From Pseudobacteriovorax antillogorgiicola (lineage in GTDB: Bacteria > Bdellovibrionota_B > Oligoflexia > Oligoflexales > Oligoflexaceae), in NCBI RefSeq assembly GCF_900177345.1, contig NZ_FWZT01000013.1, positions 1 through 64,000 of the forward strand: a stretch of DNA of 64,000 bases, given 5' to 3'. The translations under genes and the position numbers were made by a program. Under the pieces are notes generated by a model that had not been told where the DNA came from, searched no databases, and saw nothing but the letters and a program-made list of their open reading frames with translations. Below, piece by piece: positions 25,630 through 35,085 of the stretch; the stretch's first letter is position 1, and every line of letters starts with the position of its first letter.

Positions 25630-26010
25630 GACTATGATTGTGGAGCTTTCACCATACTCCACAGGCAATTTCCAAACATCGCAAGGCTACGGATCGCTAC
25701 TTACTTGGTAGCGATCAAAATATTTTTGGTCTAATTGGATTTGCTTCAACAGATTCTCAGCTACAATGATAACCCTGCATGATACGTAGATATTCTTGAA
25801 CGTCAATCAGAGTCGCAGCACCTTTGTGGCAGAAGACGTTTAATGCATTGCCTTCATGCGCTAGAGTGGTATACTGCTTCTCTTGCTGCAAAGCGGCAAA
25901 CCTCACTTTACGGGCACTTAGTCCTAGAACCCCTGGACTGGTGCAATAAACAAGGCATTTAGGAGTCGCACCATGCCCAGTGTTTACTGGAGCATGTGAA
26001 GGAAGTTATT
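25630..26010. other. Intergenic region with two tandem hairpins after GH16
   Basis: This 381-bp gap begins with two hairpins (25639-25663 and 25692-25716, listed separately) that end the GH16 transcript. From about 25730 to 26010 I see no coding frame with a good start, no repeat and no clear promoter, although the promoter of the next operon must lie there. AAGGA just before the ATG at 26011 is the only other signal. Confidence 0.5.
25639..25716 (+). terminator. Two tandem hairpins, the second followed by a T-run
   Basis: Hairpin 1: TGTGGAG (25639-25645) with CTCCACA (25657-25663), loop 11 nt. Hairpin 2: GATCGCTAC (25692-25700) with GTAGCGATC (25708-25716), loop TTACTTG, followed by AAAATATTTTT. 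The second has the layout of an intrinsic terminator for the GH16 gene, with the T-run a few nt after the stem. Both stems are perfect. Confidence 0.7.
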
Positions 26011-26988
26011 ATGGAAAGTATCTGCAAATTTCTGATCGTATCGATAGCTCTAAGCTTCCAATATCTCCCACACCTTAAGGCAGCCGAGATTGACGTTGAA
26101 GCTGACCTCAGGCTGGGTGCTGACTATCGTCATATCAAGAAAAGTGGCCAGCTATTTTTCGATACTGAACTTAAATTCAAGTCCGAGCGAATCCACGGTG
26201 TAAGAGCGGTTATCGAGGCCCAGGCAGAATCTGACGAACGAGAGTTCGAGGCCACCGAAACCTATCTCAATTACAAGGTTAGTGAAACGGACCGAATCTA
26301 CCTTGGCTACCGAAAATCGCGGCTAGGAATTGAATCCTATACCCCATCTAAAGACCGTTTTTTCTCTAAACGAAGCATACTCAGTGACAAAATTGAAGAG
26401 TTGGCCTACGTCTCGCTCCAGCCTCAAATAGCCTGGCGCAAGGAACAAAACGGACAACGACTACGGCTAGCCATTGGGCTACCATCCTCGTTGGATTACA
26501 ACCTCCAGCTTGGCCTCGTCCAGCAATGGGGTTCATGGGCTCTTGGGGCTTGGTCGATCATTCAAAGAGATCGTCAAAACTACGAAGAAGAGGCAATCAA
26601 CGGAGCGATGAGCATCAATCTCAATTACACCTCCGAAGCCCATAAGCTCGAATTAGAACTCATCGCAGGTATCGACCCTTTGGCGACGGAACTCAGATCC
26701 GTTAGCAGTGATGGTGAGGTTGTCTTCGGCGGGGCTCGCCTCGAATATCAGCGACTGATCAAGGGCACAGCCTGGGCATGGAGCAGTCGCTTGGCTGGTC
26801 TCGCAAATGATCGGTTTAATAGCGCTGATCGCACATACTCAATGGGTGCAGGGTTGTCTTGGACTCAAAGTAAGATGCTTTCCTACTATCTCACTGGAGA
26901 CCTTATCGGGAGCGTTAACCCATTGGATCGTGACGACATATCTTATCTAAACAGTCGTGCGATTTTGGAAGCGAGGGTACGATTCTAA
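26011..26988 (+). CDS. Putative outer-membrane beta-barrel protein paired with a CotH-like gene
   Basis: The ATG at 26011 with AAGGA 7 nt upstream is preferred to a GTG at 25996, giving 325 residues. A signal peptide (about 1-24, ending LKAAE) is followed by repeated amphipathic strands with many Arg/Glu and Tyr residues, and the protein ends ILEARVRF with a C-terminal Phe, as in outer-membrane barrels. No family is recognised. Its TAA overlaps the ATG of the CotH-family lipoprotein (TAATG at 26986-26990), so the two are tightly coupled and probably work together at the envelope. Confidence 0.65.
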   Translation: MESICKFLIVSIALSFQYLPHLKAAEIDVEADLRLGADYRHIKKSGQLFFDTELKFKSERIHGVRAVIEAQAESDEREFEATETYLNYKVSETDRIYLGYRKSRLGIESYTPSKDRFFSKRSILSDKIEELAYVSLQPQIAWRKEQNGQRLRLAIGLPSSLDYNLQLGLVQQWGSWALGAWSIIQRDRQNYEEEAINGAMSINLNYTSEAHKLELELIAGIDPLATELRSVSSDGEVVFGGARLEYQRLIKGTAWAWSSRLAGLANDRFNSADRTYSMGAGLSWTQSKMLSYYLTGDLIGSVNPLDRDDISYLNSRAILEARVRF

Positions 26989-28097
26989 TGAAGCATCTCG
27001 GATTCATTCTTACCTTATTTATATTTTCGGCTTGCGGCGACGACGACGAGCTGAAAAACTATGGTTTACCAGTCATCAATTTAGTGATCGAAGCTGATGA
27101 GCGCTCCAAGATGGAATCAGCTCTCACAGAAAAGATTCAAGCGTCAGCGGCCCTACAGATCGAAGGGCAATGGAAAGAGATAAAAGTATCGTACTCCGGT
27201 AAATCAAGCCTATTTCACCCTAAAAGAAGTTATAAGGTACAAATTGCAGATGGAACGGAGTATCAAGGCTTAGATCGATTCAGGCTGAGTGCTCAAGGTA
27301 GCGACAAAAGCGGTTTGCGCTCCTTAATTGGCTTCGAGGTTTTTCGCGAGCAGGGCTTGATAGCACCGCGCCAGTTCCCAATTGCGCTCTACTTAAACCA
27401 GCGTTTTCAAGGCCTCTATCATGTGATCGAAGAGGTCGATGAAGAGTTCTTTGGAACGCGAGGAGTGACAGCAGAGCAAGTTTATAAGGCGCGCTACGGA
27501 CGTTTAGGCCATGCCAATTTCGAACTTAAAAACCTCAACGACCTCTCACTAGGGTTCAAAGTTGTGCTGGGGGAAAAGCGTTACGATCCATTAGAAGAGA
27601 TGATTGCAGTTATTCAAGAACCAACCATTCAGCTCAATGCCATTGATGAAGTACTTGATCGAGTGAACTATTTGAACTATCTGGCTTCGGCCGCGTTTCT
27701 GAATCATTGGGATGGTTACAATAATAATTTTTTCGTCTACTGGGACCGCACTAAGCTTCGATTCGCGCCGTGGGACCTTGATCATATTGGAGAGCCATCA
27801 AGCTATTATGACCAAGCCTACCGCGGCAAAAATGATTTAAGCAAGGCTCTTCTTAGCTTTTCTGAAGCCGAAGAGCAGTTTCTTCAAATACTCTTGGAGA
27901 TGACATCTGATCAGCGCAAACAGAAGATAAGAGACCGAATTTTATTCTATGGCGACCAAGTTCGGACTGCCTATGAACAAGATCCTTATCTTAGCAACTA
28001 TGACTTTGATTCCGAGCTACAGATCTTGCTCGATTCTTTAGACCGGTGGCAAGCAGCGATTCGTCAGGACATCGAATCAAATTCCGCCACGCTTTAA
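26988..28097 (+). CDS. CotH-family (atypical protein kinase-like) lipoprotein
   Basis: CotH proteins have a reduced kinase fold and in Bacillus phosphorylate spore-coat proteins; bacterial homologues outside Firmicutes are largely uncharacterised. The 369-residue product has a lipoprotein signal ending IFSAC (Cys16). Family segments are the KVSYSGKSSLFHPKRSYKVQ strand pair, FPIALYLNQRFQGLYHVIEEVDE, and the catalytic-loop-like NHWDGYNNNFFVYWD followed by RFAPWDLDHIG, which carries the metal-binding Asp. All expected acidic residues appear present. It follows a barrel protein with a 1-nt overlap. Substrate and whether it phosphorylates in an ATP-poor periplasm are unknown. Confidence 0.85.
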   Translation: MKHLGFILTLFIFSACGDDDELKNYGLPVINLVIEADERSKMESALTEKIQASAALQIEGQWKEIKVSYSGKSSLFHPKRSYKVQIADGTEYQGLDRFRLSAQGSDKSGLRSLIGFEVFREQGLIAPRQFPIALYLNQRFQGLYHVIEEVDEEFFGTRGVTAEQVYKARYGRLGHANFELKNLNDLSLGFKVVLGEKRYDPLEEMIAVIQEPTIQLNAIDEVLDRVNYLNYLASAAFLNHWDGYNNNFFVYWDRTKLRFAPWDLDHIGEPSSYYDQAYRGKNDLSKALLSFSEAEEQFLQILLEMTSDQRKQKIRDRILFYGDQVRTAYEQDPYLSNYDFDSELQILLDSLDRWQAAIRQDIESNSATL

Positions 28098-28175
28098 AAG
28101 ACAATGGACTCTCGGCAGAGCTACCACCTCCTACTTGAGAGCCGCTCCTTTCCCCCGAGTTGGACGTTCGGAAGA

Positions 28176-29690
28176 TCACGCTACATGACTATTTCTATTC
28201 ATCTGCGTTTCGAAGCTCTCTAGTTCGCCAGTTATATGGGGCGCCCCTATCATTGTGCCTTGCTGCATAATGTAGACATTTCGCTCACCTCGATTACGCA
28301 CTTGGCGATACCAGCGGGAATTCTTCATCTCGGTAGCTGCTTTGGAGTAATTGTAATCATTAACCGCCTTAATCATGTTCTTGAATTTCAGCAGCCGTGT
28401 CTTGCCTAGATTAAACCTCATGTCGAGCAAGACAATTTTTCTTACATCGGTTAACAGATGAAATTTCGGGAATATTTCCCTAGCGTCCGCTAAGCAGGCA
28501 TCACAGTGAACCCGAAAGATAGATGAGATCTGCTCCTCAGTTAGCTCAACTGTTCCCGCTAGGATAGCTTCTAGGGAAACTCCAAAGCCACGGATCAGTT
28601 CTTGGTTTTCTAGTACCTCAAGGTTACAGCCTATTCCGATAGTGGGAATACCTAGAGAATCCTTGTAGACTTTAGTTCGATAGCCCTCGCCAAGCTTGAT
28701 AAAGCTTTCTAGCCACCCCTGAAACGGATCGGATTCATCCTCTTCGATTGGTGGGCAGGTAACCGTAACCGCAGGATTGGGTTGATGACTGACCGTCATA
28801 TAAGGTTGAGGAGAACGATTTCTGACAGGGATTCGGTCCTGCATTTTGGACGTGACGGAATCGTTACCAGACTCATTTCTTTGTAGCGATTGAAAACGCG
28901 AGAAGTTCGAAGGGAAAACGGTATCGATGAGTGTATCAAGGAAGCTCACCACACGATCGAGAATCTTGTAGACCAAAGCCGCAGAGAATCCCCCAGCTAT
29001 TGCTAATAAAGGCCGACCGATACCATTAAATGTTTTGTTTAAGTTTGGCGGGCCAATCATGGAAGCACCAAGATGCTCAAAATCTTCAACTGGTGCCAGC
29101 ATACCAAGTAAGGTTCCTGATACGATTCCCAGAATGATACGTAGCCAGTAGGAATTGCCATAAATCGGATCGAATGTTCCCTTCTCTAAATACCGATTAG
29201 CTTTAAATAATGCAGCAAATGACGCTCCAATCCCGGCAGCGAAAATCAAAAATAATTCGTTAAGTAGTAAGTTGACACCACTATTTTCAAAAAGTGAGTA
29301 GTTGCTAGGACTACCATTTACGTCGGGGGAAAGACTTATAGCAATGAATCCGGCCAAGCAAATCATGGAGAAACACATGATTTTTCGAATGAGTGGAATC
29401 GAACCTAGAACAGAAAGCATGGAGAAGGATTGATGACCTTGAAGAATCTGGATAAATCTGGGTGTTGCAGGTGCTACTAATTCGGAAAGGTAGTTATGCA
29501 TCTCCGTGAGGAATTTCACCTCCTCGGGGGTCATGACACCACGGCTAAGATGGGCCGCTCCAATCGCCTCCAACTGGGCAACTGAGCTAGCCTCCATCTG
29601 CTTTCCAGAAATCATTGCATAGCGTGCCATTAACTGGCAATCCTGTAACATCGCTTCCGCTAGGCAAGAAGATTTTGCTGGTTCGCTCAT
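28176..29690 (-). CDS. Membrane protein with C-terminal T4-type lysozyme (GH24-like) domain
   Basis: The 504-residue protein has a soluble N-terminal segment (1-105). At least three hydrophobic helices follow (IPLIRKIMCFSMICLAGFIA; LLLNELFLIFAAGIGASFAAL; WLRIILGIVSGTLLGML, and a fourth possible near 245). After a linker of about 60 residues comes a lysozyme domain from about 330. There EGYRTKVYKDSLGIPTIGIG reproduces the T4 lysozyme active-site spacing Glu-x8-Asp-x5-Thr. The His following GIG in T4 is Cys here. The lysozyme would cleave peptidoglycan if it faces the periplasm; topology is not determined. ATG at 29690 has AGGTG 6 nt upstream. No phage genes are nearby. Confidence 0.8.
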   Translation of the reverse strand: MSEPAKSSCLAEAMLQDCQLMARYAMISGKQMEASSVAQLEAIGAAHLSRGVMTPEEVKFLTEMHNYLSELVAPATPRFIQILQGHQSFSMLSVLGSIPLIRKIMCFSMICLAGFIAISLSPDVNGSPSNYSLFENSGVNLLLNELFLIFAAGIGASFAALFKANRYLEKGTFDPIYGNSYWLRIILGIVSGTLLGMLAPVEDFEHLGASMIGPPNLNKTFNGIGRPLLAIAGGFSAALVYKILDRVVSFLDTLIDTVFPSNFSRFQSLQRNESGNDSVTSKMQDRIPVRNRSPQPYMTVSHQPNPAVTVTCPPIEEDESDPFQGWLESFIKLGEGYRTKVYKDSLGIPTIGIGCNLEVLENQELIRGFGVSLEAILAGTVELTEEQISSIFRVHCDACLADAREIFPKFHLLTDVRKIVLLDMRFNLGKTRLLKFKNMIKAVNDYNYSKAATEMKNSRWYRQVRNRGERNVYIMQQGTMIGAPHITGELESFETQMNRNSHVA

Positions 29691-29796
29691 AAAGAACACC
29701 TATCTCTAGTTGGGCATACGATGCCTCAGATAGATCGGTCGATGCGAGGGAATCCATCGCAAAAAATGCGAATCTTACACCAAAATAAGCCTTGTT

Positions 29797-30732
29797 TTAT
29801 GAGGCAAGATTCTCAATCACGTCGACAACCGGCTTTGGACTTCTATCTGAGCGAAATAAGCCCCAGTGTGCTCCCACATCACCCTCATCTCCCGCTTTCC
29901 ATAATTCATCAAACGCACTGAAGAAAAATACTTTGATCTCATCCTTTTCGGGGTGATCGTAGATTAGCTGAAACAAATCTGCTGTGAACCGTGATTGATT
30001 TTCTTCAGAAGGGATTGAAAGCTTAATTGCACTACCCTGACTCGCCCATCCAGTTTCACCGATGAGTACAGCTTTGTCAGGAAATCGATTTCGTAAACCC
30101 GTCCAAGTGTCTAAAACTCGCTTGGCTGCCTGCTCAATGGGACGCCCCTCCCACATGGGATGAACGTGAAACGTGATTTGATCCACTGCAGCGGCGAGGG
30201 CTTCAGTCCAGTTAAAGTAGATGATTGCTGAACTAACCGGAACACCGGTACCCGCCAGCTGCTGCTTTGCATAGTTAATGAATTGTAGCAGCCGGTCTTC
30301 ACTCAGATCCCCTCGATAAAGTACCTCGCTACCGATGATGGCACTCGCCAAGACTCCAGAGGATGCGTACGACTTGACGAATGTTATCAGGTTTCTCATT
30401 TCCTGATAATTTTGCCAGCTCCAAGGCTCATCGTCGTCTTCAGGGACGAGCCATGCACTGACATGAAGGCGCAGGCCAAGCTTCTGGCACAATTTCGCGA
30501 TGACTTCCGTATTACGTCCCATGCCATAAACTCGAAGCTCAGTGGTTATATTTTTCAGAAGGAGCAGATCTTCTTCAATCTGATCTTCACTAGGACCAGG
30601 GCCACCCGGTCTTTGACCATCGCGATAGGGCGAGTAGTTGACAACTGGAACCTTGGCCAGTGAAAGCTCGCTGAGCACAAATACCAGTGAGATTAAAACA
30701 GCGATGCAACGACTAAAGGAAAACGATTTCAT
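29797..30732 (-). CDS. Secreted glycoside hydrolase family 17 protein (beta-1,3-glucanase type)
   Basis: GH17 enzymes act on beta-1,3-glucans as hydrolases or transglycosidases. The product has a signal peptide (1-26). The opening VNYSPYRDGQRPGG and LRVYGM..NTEVI fit the TIM-barrel start. Glu136 in IIGSEVLYRG fits the acid/base and Glu226 in LIGETGWAS the nucleophile. The closing FFFSAFDELWK and HWGLFRSDRSPKP are typical. Length (311 aa) corresponds to a single catalytic domain. It is divergent from the PA14 gene, with a shared 341-bp control region, and near a GH16 gene, suggesting beta-glucan metabolism. Confidence 0.9.
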   Translation of the reverse strand: MKSFSFSRCIAVLISLVFVLSELSLAKVPVVNYSPYRDGQRPGGPGPSEDQIEEDLLLLKNITTELRVYGMGRNTEVIAKLCQKLGLRLHVSAWLVPEDDDEPWSWQNYQEMRNLITFVKSYASSGVLASAIIGSEVLYRGDLSEDRLLQFINYAKQQLAGTGVPVSSAIIYFNWTEALAAAVDQITFHVHPMWEGRPIEQAAKRVLDTWTGLRNRFPDKAVLIGETGWASQGSAIKLSIPSEENQSRFTADLFQLIYDHPEKDEIKVFFFSAFDELWKAGDEGDVGAHWGLFRSDRSPKPVVDVIENLAS

Positions 30733-31073
30733 GGGAGACTCCCGGCTAGAATCTAAAAGATGGCAGCACTCTTAGCGAGTCTTCTTGATCAAGGCAAAGC
30801 CTTCGAACCAGATGTGACTTATTTGAAACCAAAGCGAAATCTTACCTAAAGAATAGCTTCGCAAATTCTTACTACAAAAACGTGATCTAGATGCGGCATA
30901 ATTGATAATTATCCGCAATTATCACTTTAATTACCTATGTTTAAATATTCACTTAAATGTGAGCCCAAAACAACCGAAAGGTATATTAATAGTGAGCTTT
31001 TTTGCGTGTGAAAGGGGCCTCCGGGAGCCACTTCTGGGGCCTTGTTCTCGCAAGAAATGATTAGAGGCGGACC
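30733..31073. other. Divergent control region between GH17 and PA14 genes
   Basis: This 341-bp AT-rich region should contain promoters for both genes. It holds a 22-bp inverted repeat at 30903-30924 (listed separately). The segment ACCGAAAGGT near 30973-30982 could form a small GNRA-type hairpin, and GGGGCC occurs twice at 31014-31041. No known riboswitch fits and no gene was found. Confidence 0.5.
30903..30924. promoter_or_regulatory. 22-bp inverted repeat, candidate operator shared by GH17 and PA14 genes
   Basis: TGATAATT (30903-30910) and AATTATCA (30917-30924) are perfect inverted copies separated by ATCCGC. The position, about 170 nt upstream of the GH17 start and 150 nt upstream of the PA14 start, suits a binding site for a dimeric regulator acting on both. 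No regulator gene lies next to it. Confidence 0.45.
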
Positions 31074-32078
31074 ATGAAATTGCTCAAAGATCTCCGAAGC
31101 CCTGGTGGCTCGGCAGATGGCTATTCAACCTTCGCTATGTTTTTCTTCATCAGTAGCTTCACCGCGCTGAGCCAAGGTCTCATTTTCCACGACTCCCTCA
31201 ACGGCTTTTTGAAATTTCATCTGGCAAAAATTCAGCGAACAGATCAGGAACAATCCCATCTATCTGGATTTAGCATCTTAAAGAGTTTGATGAAAACATC
31301 GTTAGTGATAGAAGGTCAAGCGTTCACAAGCTATGCTGGCAGCAATGGCTATATTGAAGACGGCAAGTTTTATCTCACTCAAGTAACCCCCGCTGTAAAT
31401 GGCTCAAATTACTTTGATGATATCTTTCTTAGTGTGAAAGATGCGGAGGATGGTAAGAAAGTTATTACTGAGTTTGAGGTGCTCAAAACAGATGGTATCG
31501 AACACACTGTCAAAGCTCGCACGATTCTAAACAATCGAAAAACCAGCAGTGATATTGCCCTTGTCATTGCAGAAAAAGAAAGTGTCTTTGGTTCAGAGGA
31601 CCCTAATCCGAACTCAGGGCTTGCAGGCTATGTTTACCGCTTACCGGAAGGCATCCAACAGCTTCCTAACCTCGACCTATTAACTCCAATAAGTACGATC
31701 TATACTGAAAAGATCGATGTGCCTGTGATGCGATATGAGACTGGTTTTCCTGGCGTCCCTGATCTCTTTGAATGGTTTGCAATCTCATATCGCGGCCGAA
31801 TCATGCTCCCTAAAAGCGGAACCTACGAGTTTAGACTAGCCTCAGACGATGGTTCAAAACTTTTCATTGATAGCGATTTGGTAGTGAACAACGACAGTAC
31901 TCAAGAAGTGACAGTTGCCGATGGTCAGGCTGATTTTACCAGTGGGATCAAAAATCTGCGACTCGACTATTTCCAAGGCCCACGGTGGGAGGTCGCCCTC
32001 CAGCTATACTGGAAAAAGCCTGGGGACGACCACTTTGAAATTGTGCCTGAAAATGCATTGCGACTTTACAAGAAATAA
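31074..32078 (+). CDS. Exported PA14-domain protein
   Basis: The 334-residue product has a long charged N-terminus, a hydrophobic segment (STFAMFFFISSFTALSQG, 18-35), a central region of unknown fold, and a C-terminal PA14 domain (about 200-330). PA14 signatures are the FEWFAISYRGRIMLPKSGTYEFRLASDDGSKLFID core, VVNND, and NLRLDYFQGPRWEVALQLYW. PA14 domains commonly bind carbohydrate. Divergent from GH17 with a shared control region, it may bind beta-glucan, but that is inference. It ends in a good intrinsic terminator. Confidence 0.75.
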   Translation: MKLLKDLRSPGGSADGYSTFAMFFFISSFTALSQGLIFHDSLNGFLKFHLAKIQRTDQEQSHLSGFSILKSLMKTSLVIEGQAFTSYAGSNGYIEDGKFYLTQVTPAVNGSNYFDDIFLSVKDAEDGKKVITEFEVLKTDGIEHTVKARTILNNRKTSSDIALVIAEKESVFGSEDPNPNSGLAGYVYRLPEGIQQLPNLDLLTPISTIYTEKIDVPVMRYETGFPGVPDLFEWFAISYRGRIMLPKSGTYEFRLASDDGSKLFIDSDLVVNNDSTQEVTVADGQADFTSGIKNLRLDYFQGPRWEVALQLYWKKPGDDHFEIVPENALRLYKK

Positions 32079-32080
32079 TA

Positions 32081-32118
32081 AAGGGGCCACCTCCGGACCC
32101 CTTCTAACATAATTTTTT
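32081..32118. terminator. Intrinsic terminator between the PA14 and Mo-hydroxylase genes
   Basis: AAGGGGCC (32081-32088) pairs with GG(A)CCCCTT (32095-32103), with one bulged A, loop ACCTCC. A TTTTTT run lies at 32113-32118. It starts 3 nt after the PA14 stop and separates it from the convergent molybdenum-hydroxylase gene. Confidence 0.75.
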
Positions 32119-32129
32119 ACAGTATTAGG

Positions 32130-34319
32130 CTAGGCATTCATGTGCTTTGAGACTGGTAGTTCGGTGATCAAGTCCCCAGTTAATTCACGAATCGCGGCGA
32201 TGACTGCAGGGACAACCGGAGGAGTGCCTGGCTCGCCAACACCTTCTGGTGGGAAGTTGTTTTCAACGAGGTCGACATTGATCTTCGGCGAGCGATCGAT
32301 GCGCATCACAGGATAATCATGGTAGTTGTTTTGCACAACAGCTCCATTTTTAACCTGAATATCCCCATACAGAGCTGCCGATAGACCAAATACAGCCGCT
32401 CCTTGAAACTGGGAAACCACCGCTTCTGGATGCACCACTTGTCCTACATCAGCCACCATATCAACCTGCTTCACCCGAACGCCAGAGCTGTCTTTTTCCA
32501 CTTCTACAACGACAGCGACATAACTTTGAAAGCTATAATGGCTCGCGAACCCGAGCTTCGCACCCTTCTTCTTGCGACTCGCCCAGTTTGAAACGTCACG
32601 ACAACGCTCAATCACCGCTCGGAGTCTGCCCGTGTCCTGATGCCCCAACTTACGAGACTTGCCGATGAGCTGGAGACGGTAGTCAATTGGGTCTTTATCA
32701 ACCTTACGAGCTAACTCATCAACAAAGCCATTGATCGCCGTCGCATGGAATACATTGCAAACGGCGCGGAGCCACGCAACCCGTACCGGAGCGTCGACCA
32801 TACCGTGCCTGACAGTTGCAACACCTGCTCGGTAAGGCATATTTGTAGCTCCCATTCCCAGTTCAAACTCGTGAGGCTTCTCAACACCAGCCTGGAACAC
32901 GGTCATGACCGTTGGAAACACCGTATCATGATTCCACGATAGCAAGTTGCCATCCTTGTCCAAGTCAGCTGACAGCTTTTGCCAAGAAGCTGCGTGATAG
33001 AAACCGTGTTTGATTTCATCTTCGCGGCTCCAAACCACCTTCACAGGCTTTTTCAGCTTCTGCGCAAGAGAAACAGCTTCCAGGCCAAAGTCTGGTTGAG
33101 ATTTGCGGCCGAAGCCACCACCCAAGAAAGTAACGTGAACGGTTACCTTCTCTTCAGGAATTTTTAGGTACCCAGCGGCGCTTGCCCTTAAACGCTGAGG
33201 ATCTTGAATCGGTGCCCAAATCTCCATACCACCGTCCTTGGTGGGCGCAGCAGTTGCCACGAGAGGTTCCATAGGCGCATGCACAAGGAACGGAGCTGAA
33301 AACTCTTGACTTACGGTATAGGCTGGTTTGGCAGAAGGCTTCTTCCCTTCAGTCTGAGCGACTTTAAGCTTCGAGGGCTCTCCAGCTTTTTTGAGTTTCT
33401 TCATGTAAGCTTCGGTGTCCAACTTCCCATAAGGACCATCTTGCCACTGAACCTTAACCTTACTCGCTCCCTGCATGGCCGCCCAGCTATTGCTGGCGAT
33501 GACTGCCACAGCCGCATTGGTGTTGATGGGTTGCGGAATTGCATCGAGAGTAACCACATCCATTACGCCGGTCTGTTTCTTAGCGTCTTTAGCATCGAAA
33601 GACTTGATGCTGCCACCAATGGTGGGGCTACGATTAAGAGCTGCGTACACCATTCCGGGGCGTTCCACATCCATACCGTAAGTTGCCTGACCGGTTGACA
33701 AAGCCTTACGGTCGACCGATAAGCTTTTCTTGCCGATAAGCTTGTAGTCCTTTGGCTTCTTTAGTTCGACGTCCTTTGGTACAGGTAATTTCGCTGCCAC
33801 AAGGGCTAGCTCCTGATAGCTCAAGGACTTACCTGAAGACTTGTGATAGACCTTGCCCTCTTTCGCATAACATTCAGAGGCCTTCACTTTCCAAGTTTGA
33901 GCCGCTGCGGTTTCAAGCATGGTCCGTGCTGTAGCGCCAAAAGTTCTGAGACGATCCCAGTTGAAACGGATACTGCGGCTACCGTCTGTATTTTGGTCGC
34001 CGTATTTCTTATCACCCGTTGCCTGAATGATTTTAACATCATCGAGGTTGACTTCTAGTTCCTCGGCAATCAGCATCGGAATTCCGTTACGAATCCCTTG
34101 CCCCATCTCTGACCGGTGACAAACAATCTCGATCGGCCCCTTGCTAGGTACGGACAGAAAAACGTTCGGACTAAACTCTTTATTGGGATCAGCAGCAGCC
34201 ATCGCCGCCATAATCTTGGTTGCTGTACCTTCTGCCTGAGTCGTCAAGACGAATCCAGCAACTCCAGCGCTAGTTTGTACGAAACCGCGACGGCTCATAT
34301 TTTTAATGACTAAGCTCAT
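32130..34319 (-). CDS. Molybdopterin-binding large subunit of a Tat-exported hydroxylase (IorB-like)
   Basis: The protein belongs to the xanthine oxidase family, closest in layout to isoquinoline 1-oxidoreductase beta subunits. The N-terminus carries a Tat-type leader ([20 protein letters not shown]), so the enzyme is exported folded. Signatures include [22 protein letters not shown] (near 85), [19 protein letters not shown] (near 400) and the C-terminal [18 protein letters not shown] with the expected catalytic Glu. A longer start at 34397 is open, but GAGGAGG 7 nt before the ATG at 34319 and an ATGA overlap with the small subunit decide the start (729 aa). Substrate is unknown; it lacks an FAD subunit, so cytochromes or another carrier probably accept electrons. 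Confidence 0.9.
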   Translation of the reverse strand: MSLVIKNMSRRGFVQTSAGVAGFVLTTQAEGTATKIMAAMAAADPNKEFSPNVFLSVPSKGPIEIVCHRSEMGQGIRNGIPMLIAEELEVNLDDVKIIQATGDKKYGDQNTDGSRSIRFNWDRLRTFGATARTMLETAAAQTWKVKASECYAKEGKVYHKSSGKSLSYQELALVAAKLPVPKDVELKKPKDYKLIGKKSLSVDRKALSTGQATYGMDVERPGMVYAALNRSPTIGGSIKSFDAKDAKKQTGVMDVVTLDAIPQPINTNAAVAVIASNSWAAMQGASKVKVQWQDGPYGKLDTEAYMKKLKKAGEPSKLKVAQTEGKKPSAKPAYTVSQEFSAPFLVHAPMEPLVATAAPTKDGGMEIWAPIQDPQRLRASAAGYLKIPEEKVTVHVTFLGGGFGRKSQPDFGLEAVSLAQKLKKPVKVVWSREDEIKHGFYHAASWQKLSADLDKDGNLLSWNHDTVFPTVMTVFQAGVEKPHEFELGMGATNMPYRAGVATVRHGMVDAPVRVAWLRAVCNVFHATAINGFVDELARKVDKDPIDYRLQLIGKSRKLGHQDTGRLRAVIERCRDVSNWASRKKKGAKLGFASHYSFQSYVAVVVEVEKDSSGVRVKQVDMVADVGQVVHPEAVVSQFQGAAVFGLSAALYGDIQVKNGAVVQNNYHDYPVMRIDRSPKINVDLVENNFPPEGVGEPGTPPVVPAVIAAIRELTGDLITELPVSKHMNA

Positions 34320-34792
34320 GATTTTGCCTCCTCTTGCACCTGGCCGCTCGCCTTCAGAATACCCTTGCGAATTCGGGGATAGGTTCCACAGCGACAAATG
34401 TTGCCAGCCATGGCTGCGTCGATATCGGAATCCTTTGGTTTTTTATTTGTCTCTAGCAAGGCAGCGGCGCTCATCAGCTGCCCAGATTGACAATACCCGC
34501 ACTGAGGCACGCTAAGTTCCTGCCAAGCCTGCTGCAAGGGGTGATCGCCATCTTTGCTCAATCCCTCGATCGTTGTGATCGATGCCCCTTTTGCGGCCGC
34601 AACAGGAGTCGAGCAAGAGCGAATCGCTGATCCGTTTAGATGAATGGTGCAAGCCCCGCACAAGCCTTTACCACATCCAAACTTTGTGCCCTTCATATCG
34701 AGCAAGTCACGGATAACCCAAAGCAGAGGCATCTCATCGGGAGCCTCCACCTCGTAGTTCTTGTTGTTAATGAAAAGTTTGTGTCGAGTCAT
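34316..34792 (-). CDS. [2Fe-2S] small subunit of the IorB-like hydroxylase
   Basis: This is a two-cluster ferredoxin-type subunit of 158 residues. The first cluster uses Cys40, Cys45, Cys48 and Cys60 ([16 protein letters not shown]). The second uses Cys98, Cys101, Cys133 and Cys135 ([18 protein letters not shown]). The ligand set is complete. It has no signal peptide and presumably is exported bound to the Tat-bearing large subunit, as known for related dehydrogenases. It overlaps the large-subunit start by 4 nt. The first gene of this two-gene operon; the XdhC-MocA fusion gene is divergent, 290 bp away. Confidence 0.92.
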   Translation of the reverse strand: MTRHKLFINNKNYEVEAPDEMPLLWVIRDLLDMKGTKFGCGKGLCGACTIHLNGSAIRSCSTPVAAAKGASITTIEGLSKDGDHPLQQAWQELSVPQCGYCQSGQLMSAAALLETNKKPKDSDIDAAMAGNICRCGTYPRIRKGILKASGQVQEEAKS

Positions 34793-35085
34793 AGTCTTCT
34801 ATCTCTCAAGTAAAATTTTCGAGACCCTGATAGTAAAAGCTTTTGACGCTTTAGACAAAAAAAATAACGGAACGCTACATTTGATGACACCTGCGAACCC
34901 AAGCAATACCAAGGCAGTCAGCGGCTTCGGCAAGATTGCAGTTTGGTTACACCAGCTGTAGACCTCAATTTGTTGCGGCCAACTTGAACTAGCTTTAGAG
35001 GATTTTCTAAGCTGCATTGACAATATTTCGCAAGCTGTGGAAAGTTAAGGCCGTCGGAGTGATATAAACTTAGTGAGGTTGCGAC

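Noticed and set aside
31011-31042. GGGGCC-rich stretch before the PA14 gene as a riboswitch or terminator
   Set aside because: Pairing is poor (internal mismatches), no T-run, and it does not fit c-di-GMP or other known riboswitch consensus sequences.
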